NCBI RefSeq assembly: GCF_041146795.1
Contig: NC_135168.1
Span: 42,283,870-42,347,869, forward strand
Length of the DNA stretch: 64,000 nucleotides
Reading direction: 5' to 3'
Source: Maylandia zebra
Lineage: Eukaryota > Chordata > Actinopteri > Cichliformes > Cichlidae
The notes below the pieces were generated by a model. That model did not search any database and was not told the origin of the DNA. It worked only from the letters and a program-made list of their open reading frames with translations. Position 1 is the first letter of the stretch. Each line of letters begins with the position of its first letter. Below, one piece after another: positions 56,400 through 64,000 of this stretch. The position numbers and the translations under genes were made by a program.

Positions 56400-59300
56400 T
56401 CCATTGTGTGTGAATTCAATCTGAATGTATTTCTGTTAAGTTTTGTTTTGAGAATAAGCAAACAAATATTTGGGTTTTCTTAACTTCATGCGTACCAAAA
56501 ACAGAAAATGACCTTGCAGTCTATGGTACAACAGTGCCCACACATGCTAATAGGCAGTGGTTAGGTTTTGAAACATGCAATGAAAAATTCAACCAGAAGA
56601 GGTCAGTAAAATACTGCATTTTGGCTTTATCCAGTTACTTAACCTTGGGCTCAGCAGGCATCTTGTGATGCACTTCTGCAGCTGATTTTGTGACTCATCA
56701 GGATTAATGTCTAGCTGTCTTGGAACATGTATAGGGCGTTTTTAAATTTCTAACTCTTGCAAACCATATGTGGGTTTACTATACAAATGGTAAGCCAACT
56801 TAAAACTAGATTCTTCAAGTCCCTGTAGAGGGCAGGCAAAGACTTAACATTGAAGGCTATTGAATACAGCACATCTGGTAGAGAAAATGGCTGGGCTGAG
56901 CTCTGTGGTTTGAGAATATGGGAATGTTGTCTGCCTTAAACTATGGGTTCTTGTTTTGAAGTAGTCTGTGCTCCCCTAAGGAGATGACTGAAACAAATCT
57001 TTATAAGGAACTCCTCTTGGATACACGAGGGCAAGGGCCATTCACATAAAATCTGTGCTTTGTTAATCATGTTTATGCCATGAAAACAAAACACTAAACT
57101 TGATAAGCATCAATAAAATGTGTTTCAGTTTTGGAGTTGACAGTGGTTGAAAAGGCACATGGACTCCAAAGTAAAACAATTCTTTAAGACTTAGAAGTTC
57201 AGAGCAGATTTTCACATTAAACTTTAACTTGTTTAAAGCTCCAAATGCGCATGTAAATATGTAGTCTGTAAGTGGAAAATGATTTTTTTATTTTTGACAA
57301 TGATAAGTGTGCGTGCAGGGCTGATATAAAAATGTAGAGAGAGCCACACCCCAGTCCAATGCTGAAATACCATGTTTCAGAACCTACTTCTGCAAGTTGG
57401 TATTGCTAGAGTAAAAAAAGAGGAAAAGAAAGCAGGGATAACCATAATCCACAGTTTCCTGTGTGGTACATCAATTTACTTGTTTTTTTAACATCTGCCT
57501 GAATGCCCAACTCAAAGCTAAACTCTTTCTTTTGTAATGGCAGATGCTTTGAATAAATTTTGTCTGTTGGCGCTGAACTGTGAGCACAAAGCTTTTGTCT
57601 TCATCGGACACACCCAACCATATGAAAGTTTGTTGAACACACTTGATCATTTGTTGTTGAAATTTCCCCACACCTGCTGCCCGGCGTTTCTTTGTTTGTC
57701 GCAGCATTGTCTGTTACAAGTGGTTGCAGGTGAAACGGTGCACCTGGACGAGCCCGTGTAATGAATGCAGATTATTCAGGCACATATTGATTTAACTTCC
57801 CTTTAATATCAAACATGTGACACATTTAGTATGCTTGACTGTGGTTTGATCACTGAAGTGTTGCGCATTAAACTTTATAACTTCTCGGGTGGATGCAGGG
57901 GCTTTCTTTCTGACGCACTCATCCACACACTCATGGGAGATGCACAGGAGAGGACTCTCATCTCAGAGTGAGTCAGATGTGTGATTTTTTTCCTACTTGC
58001 TAAGCGTGATTCAAGATCATTTTGGCGCAACCATCTTCCACCATGGTGTGGAATCAGGGAAGCCATTTTAGTTTGTTCTGTAGTCTCATGGAAATCAGAA
58101 AATGGAAATGTTCCCACAACAGCCAAGCACCCAAGTCCTTGAACACATGACTCACTCATCCTGTGGATCACGGTGGAAGAGGGCTGTAACTTGAGCAAAT
58201 AACTTTGACTTCACTCGCACCACAGCGGCAGTTACAAAAGTGCTGAAGGATAACCCTTTGATTGCTGAAGGAGTGGCGTTACCAAAGCTGTTTTGTAAGT
58301 CAAATATGAAATGACTCTGAGCAGAACCCATGCAGTTTTAATCGTTTTGAGGCAAGCTTCCTGCCAGATGGAGGCAGCATCAAGTCCACACAATATGCTG
58401 TGCCTGCTTTGTATTTAGAAGCCTCAGAGTTAAAAAACCAAACTGAAGCAAGCCACGAGAACAATGAGCTGTCTTATGCCAAAGAGCAACATTTTCTCTT
58501 CCAGTCCTGCCAACCTTCCTCCCCCTGGTCTTTATTTCTTACTTGGCCACACACTCACTACTTTTTCCTTCCTCTACTGATCCTCGTTTTCTGGACATTT
58601 TTTCTCTCTCTCTTCTGTGTGCTCGCATGAGGAGGGGTGGGGATTCTTGAAAGCAGTTGGATCAGTGAGGAGCCCTCTAAGGGAGGAACACAGAGAGCTG
58701 ATGTATTGTTTCACCACACAAGGTCCCTGTGTGGCTGTCAGCTCGCAGTAGGAGCTCTGGGCATGGTATGCATGTGCTGAGCATCTGGTGTTGCGAGACA
58801 CACATCTGGAAAAGGGTTAGGTAGTCAGTGGAGGGCTTGGAACAGCAAGGTGAAGCAATCTGACACAGTTTTCATGAAAGGAAAGCTACCACTGACGTTC
58901 CTGTTGTGTGGGTTAAGCATGTCTATGGATTATGAGTGTGTAGATTTTGTGTCTTTAAGTTATCGTTAAAGGCCTTACATGTGTCTATTTTACACAAATC
59001 TGGACATATTTACAGCTCTGCTTATTGTCACAGGCCAGCTGGCCAAAACAAGAGCACATCACTCTTGTCACAGTTGGAGGGACATCTCTGGGCGGATAGA
59101 AACAACACTCAGCCACCACATAATCCCACCCTTAGACTTTTATGGGGTTTCCCTACACTCTAGTATGTTGCTGGGTTTTAAATTCCTCTAACACACTCAC
59201 ACGCACACACACACTAAATTTGAGCAATAAAAATGAGGTCAGGAAGATGGATTCTTAGTCAGCACCCAGCGCGACTTCAAGTCAAATGTCCTCTATTTTT

Positions 59301-62195
59301 GAGGCAGGGCCAAGAATGAAAATATGAAGTTTAAAGACTGCAACACATTACAGATAGTTACACATGCATATATACATGCTGTATATCATATTATATCCTC
59401 TTAGATTAGAAATGTGACCTTGAGATCTTCTGTTTGGTGATAGGGTCTTTTCATGGCTTTAGTGCAGTCAAAGTGTGCGAGCTGCACATTTCTCTGCAGC
59501 TCTATAGCTCTAAAACGCAGCCCTAGAATGGAATGAGGGAGGTCAAAGGTGAGTATGTTGAGGGGAAATAGCTAAAGGAGGCAGGGAAAGAAAAGATTAG
59601 ATCTTTTGCAGTAGTGACGAAGCACTTCGGACAACATAACACGAAACATCCGCTGCAAGTACCAGCTTTAAGTTGAAGCAGTTATTGTCATCCGTGAAGA
59701 GATTATTAATAAGTTGTTTGTTGGTGAGTTTGTGTTGCCCTGCAACAGAGTTTGTCGGTGTGAAAGTAGAGAAGAAAGTGCGTGACACAAGTCAAGAGAG
59801 AGGTATGGAGAGAAAACAGTCAGCCCCTGCACTTTTGGACATGAAACCCCAGAGTTGCTTCTGTCTCATGTTACCAGAATCTGGAGGTGGGGCGTGTTGT
59901 CAAACTAAGCCAAACTACAATAATGCACTGCCATGACTACTAAGGCAGAAATATTGCATGTTGGAAAAACATTCAAAATAAATAAAAATGTGTTCTCTTT
60001 AATAAACCTTTATAGTTGGTTCGCTACCCTACAAGGCTAGAGGACGGTGCATTAGGAAATATTACTTTCAAATGTTAGTCATAATAGCTCCACAGTTGTG
60101 GCTTGGGTGTGTACTCAACGTTCAGTGTTTAAAATAGCCCTAGGCTATCGTCACACGAAAAAACAAATGTGCGTTGCTAGAAATGTATTTTTTGCAGAAC
60201 TAAAAACAGGTACCACTGTTGTCTCACTTCAGTTCAAAACGTTCTGTTAAGAAAGAAGCCGTTTAGACTTGTATTAGCAGAGGGGTACCCCCCACTTCAC
60301 TCATCTGTTCTTCATGTACTGACTTGCTGGCCGTTTACATTATACTCATGTGAGTGAGCGCATCAACATTTTTAGCTATGACTGGAATGTGCAGCTTGGG
60401 ATCATATCTGCCTGCACAACGGATGGAAGTGGAGTGAGAGATCAATAGCTGAAAACAGTTGATAGTGAATAGCTGTGAGACTGTGAAGAAAATGATCACA
60501 GTAATCTAATCAGATTCACAAAGGTGTGCATCAGTAATGTGTCAGATCACTTGCTTAATTTTCTGGGGGCAATGCATTACAACACTTGAACAACATAAAT
60601 TTACCGGAGGTTTCCAGGAACTTATTAAGCCTGCTGTAGGGTGGTGACAACAAGACCAAACGTGCGGAAGGCGTTCCAAGCATCGGGCTGTTTAGATGAC
60701 TCTTCTGTGCAGACAAAAAGGTCTGTTCAGGCTGAAATAGAAAGACAAGACGGGAGGGGGATAATCATCTTCTTTAAAAACTGTTATAATACTTTGTGTA
60801 AAAAAGTGGGGCAGAGTTCCTTACTACATAACAAACTGCTTTTTGGGCATGTGATATTTATCCATACACACACACAGGGCATTGCTATGGAAACATCCCT
60901 GCAAGTACCTGCCCCCTTGCTTATTATGTTGCTATAGTAGCCATCCCAGAATAGTCTTTTTTTTTTTTTTTTGACTCACTCCCTCGTGTTTGTGACTCAT
61001 AGCTTGCAGTGGAAACCACAACTCGATCTGTCTCTTATTCCCCTTTTTTCCTGACATTCTCTTCTCTACCAAAGGAACAGCTTGCCATTCTGAGTCATCA
61101 GCATGTGCTCGTGTGTGCCCTGTAAGTCAGCGTGTGCATGCGAGAGAGCAGGAACTGAGGGGAATTCCAAAAAGATTACCAATAGACGAGTTACTATGGT
61201 GATAGCAAATAACAGGCAGCGTGACCCGTGTGTTGCAAGATAGTTTATCTTGAGTACTGCACATTCATGAGCTGCCAGTGATTTCTTTCTAGTGTATCTC
61301 CACATAGGTACACTCTGCTCTCAATGATTATTTGAAGTCCACTTTGTTTTGAGAAGCTGCAGCTTGTAGTTTACTTACCCACAGCGCTCTGGGGCTAGCG
61401 TAGCACAGAATTGCATACGTGGTAATACATTGCATCTGACGTAACAAATGATGCATGTGTTAATTCAGTTATGGGGAAACTTCTTAATGATGGGGTGATC
61501 AGTTTTCATTCCATAGGTTCGCTAATTTGCCAACAAGATGAAATTCAATTATCTGTGCTAATTAAATTGGTTAAATAGGTTTTTAAACAGGACTTTACCC
61601 AGTACTCAACTTGCAAAGCAATTTGAAAGGCGAGGAATTACATTCTACTTTTATTACAAGGATTTAAACTTCCCTGGCTTGAACAGTCTCAACACAGTTG
61701 AAGACAGTAGAGTGATTTTAATCTTGTTGAATTGCAGATATGTTTGGAAATAATATAAGCATTAGAATAAGCCATGTACACCGTCCTTACAGAAGTAACA
61801 GCAGGCATCATCCCAGTATTCAAATATTCCCTTACAAGTACATGGTTTGTATGTAAAAGTTCTTACCATGACAATGACAGTGTGAAGGCTAACTGCAGAG
61901 CATTATTATGAAGGTACAGCCCCCTTAGCTTTATGACAGTTTAGCATGAGCTCCCACTCACTGCTTACATTTTTGTTTCCTCATAGTACTGCTTTCATAG
62001 TATCATTTTCAACAGTAGCAGGTATCTGTTTCCTCAGCAATAGCCCTGTAAATGCATTACATATTACCTGCTCATCAAGTAACAGAAAGACACATACATC
62101 TGTAGCCAGTCTGCAGCTCCACTACCATGGAACATTTAACAGCTAAGGACAAAACTTAAAAGATGAAAATTTGTGCTGTATATCCAAAGTTCAAA
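56400..62195. other. Gene-free interval downstream of eef1g
   Basis: I find no exon, RNA gene or well-preserved transposon here. Open frames are all under 110 codons and have no recognisable domain or splice partner. Short CA and T runs occur (for example 60957-60972). Some RFX-type motifs are noted in the findings. Confidence 0.5.
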
Positions 62196-62197
62196 TA

Positions 62198-63240
62198 CAA
62201 CCCCAATTCTTAAAATGTTGGGATGCTGTGTGAAATGTAAATAAAAACAGAATGCAATGACTGTCAAATCTCATAAACAAATATTTTTTTTCCACAATAA
62301 TTCAAAGAAAGCTGAGACCATTACCGTTACCAAAAGTATTAGCTAATTTATGACCCCTATTTCAGTTGGGTTGGGGTTAACAAAAGACTGAAAAGGTAAG
62401 TGGCACTGCTGGAGGAATTTTTTTGCATCTAGGTTCATCGGTAAAAGGTCAGTGAGATGACCTTAGAGAAGCAGAATTTCTCCCAAATAAAGATGGGCAG
62501 AGGGTCAGCAATATGCAAAAAACTGTCCACTAAGTCTGGAACAATTTCAGAATAATGTTTATCAAAAATCATAAAGTGTTTGAAAAACTCATTTATGACA
62601 GTACGATAAGATCAGCAGAAAATGTTGTGCACAAGGCAAGACAGAAAATCAGTACTGGATGCCTGTGATCCTCGTGCCCTTAAGCAGCAGGCATGATTCT
62701 GTCATGGAAATCAGTGAATGGGTTCAAGAATACTTCCAAAAGTTATTTTTTTCTATGCAAAGATTTCACTATCCCACCTACAAATGCAGGCTAAAGCTCT
62801 GCCATGCAAAGAAGAAGCCATAATTGAACGCAATCCCGAAACATTGCCACCTTCTCTGACCCAAAGCTCATTCAAAATGGACTGAGGTAAAGTGGAAAAC
62901 TGTTTTGTGCTCAAATGAACTGAATTTAGAAATGTATTTTCGAAAACATCAACATCACATCCTCTCGACTTAAAGAAGAGAAACAGTCATCTGGCTTGTC
63001 AATCACTACTCAAAAGCCTACATCTCTGCTGGTATGGGGATACATCAGTGCCTATGGAATTGGCAGCTTGCATCTGGAAAAGGCACCATCAATGCTGAAA
63101 GTTACATACAGGTTTTAGAGCAACATATACTCCCATCCCACCAATGCAATGCTAAACTGCACACTGCAGCTAATACAAACAGCATAGCTTTATGGATGAA
63201 GAATCAGGCTGCTGAACTGTCTTGCGTGCATTTCCCAGTG
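62198..63240 (+). pseudogene. Degenerate Tc1-like transposon
   Basis: The left end after TA is CAACCCCAATTCTTAAAATG, then TTGGGATGCTGTG and AAATAAAAACAGAATGCAAT, the terminal repeat of a known fish Tc1-like family. The transposase follows in broken frames: start region AAAGATGGGCAGAGG, mid part AAAGCTCATTCAAAATGGAC, and a recognisable stretch GKGTINAESYIQVLEQHILP followed by NAKLHTA (normally near QQDNAKPHTA) from 63080. Several stops and deletions make it inactive. The right terminal repeat is missing: the sequence switches to a LINE near 63240. Confidence 0.75.
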
Positions 63241-63242
63241 AC

Positions 63243-63570
63243 TCTGAAAAATTGGTTTATGCATGTATTACTTCTAGGCTGGACTACTGTAATTTGTCAT
63301 TATCAGGATGCCCTAAAAACTCCCTGAAAAGCCCTGAGTGGATCCAAAATGCTGCAGCAAGAGTACTGACGGGACTAGAAAGAGAAGAAATATTTCTCCT
63401 GTCTTCATTGGCTCCCTGTTAAATCCAGAATTGAAGTCAAAATCCTGCTCCTCACATGCAAGGTCTTAAATAATCAGGCCCCGTCTAATCTTAATGACCT
63501 AATGGTGCCATATCACCCCATTAGAACTCTTCGCTCTGAGATTGCTTTTAAAGTTAGGCTTAAAACTTTC
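63243..63570 (+). pseudogene. LINE reverse-transcriptase C-terminal fragment
   Basis: Encodes KLVYACITSRLDYCNLSLSG followed by CPKNSLKSPEWIQNAAARVL, a block found after the reverse-transcriptase core in fish LINE ORF2 proteins (ITSRLDYCNSLLSG, IQNAAARVLT). Near 63395 the frame breaks; another frame continues with KSRIEVKILLLTCKVLNNQA and later PYHPIRTLRSE. The element is 5' truncated and inactive. I cannot fix the clade; L2-like is my best guess. Confidence 0.7.
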
Positions 63571-64000
63571 CTTTTTTGCTAAAGCATATAGTTATGGCTG
63601 GATCAGGTGGCCCTGAATCCTCCCTTAGTTACGCTGCAATACTTCTAGGCTGCTGGGGGATTCCCATGATGCATTGAATGCTTTCTCTTTAGTCATCTTT
63701 TTCACTCACTATGTGTTTATACATCTCTCTGTATTTAATTATTTGTTATTATTAGTCTCTGTCTCTCTTCCACAGCAAGACTTTGTCCTGTCTTCCCCTC
63801 ACCCCCAACCGGTTGCGGCAGATGGCTGCTCCCCCCTGAGCCTAATTCTGCTGGAGGTTTCTTCCTGTTAAAAGGGAGGTTTTCCTTCCTACTGTCACCA
63901 AAGCACTTGCTCATAAGGGGTCATATGATTGTTGGGCTTATCTCTGTTTTCTTTGTATTTGTAATCGTTTTCTTTGTAGGCTCTTTACCTTAGAATATAA
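63571..64000 (+). repeat. LINE 3' untranslated region, cut by window end
   Basis: Continues from the ORF fragment: CTGCTGGGGGATTCCCATGA, GATGGCTGCTCCCCCCTGAG, TTCTTCCTGTTAAAAGGGAG and CTCTTTACCTTAGAATATAA, in the order of a very common fish LINE 3' region. The expected terminal block (GTGCCTTGAGGC, then AATTGAATTG) is seen in the nested copy at 45575-45655, and should lie just past this window. Confidence 0.7.

Overview
This is nuclear DNA from a ray-finned fish, most likely a teleost. The genes have many short exons with GT/AG introns and poly(A) signals. The intergenic DNA carries fish-type repeats: several Tc1/mariner relics, a hAT element, a tRNA-like SINE with a GGAT tail, LINE 3' ends, and long TA and CATC arrays. 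One gene, an alpha-8-like nicotinic receptor, is as far as I recall kept in fish and birds but missing from mammals. I cannot name the species.

Layout. 1-9902: no secure exon; repeats, a (CATC)n array and a Tc1 relic, probably intron 1 or upstream DNA of the receptor gene. 9903-27821 (+): eight exons of a chrna8-like acetylcholine receptor subunit, complete except for the signal-peptide exon. 27822-41165: 13 kb without a recognisable gene, holding a small TA-flanked MITE, a Tc1 relic and a strong CTCF-type motif. 41166-43716 (-): a five-exon AhpD/carboxymuconolactone-decarboxylase-fold gene with a complete thiol peroxidase motif and a mitochondrial-type N-terminus. 44451-48258 (+): polr2g (RNA polymerase II subunit RPB7), head to head with the AhpD-like gene. 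48811-56189 (+): eef1g (elongation factor 1 gamma), with a TOP-type 5' end. 56367-64000: no gene seen; it ends in a Tc1 relic joined to a LINE 3' end.

A tissue-restricted ion-channel gene therefore sits beside a compact cluster of broadly expressed genes. The most interesting find is three related H/ACA-type snoRNA candidates, one each in eef1g introns 7, 8 and 9. Their 5' hairpins stay paired although the sequences differ. TOP-promoter translation genes are typical snoRNA hosts. Introns of polr2g and eef1g also hold well-delimited transposons, including a hAT insertion with perfect 8-bp target-site duplications. All calls come from reading the sequence; no database search was run, and family names rest on remembered motifs.
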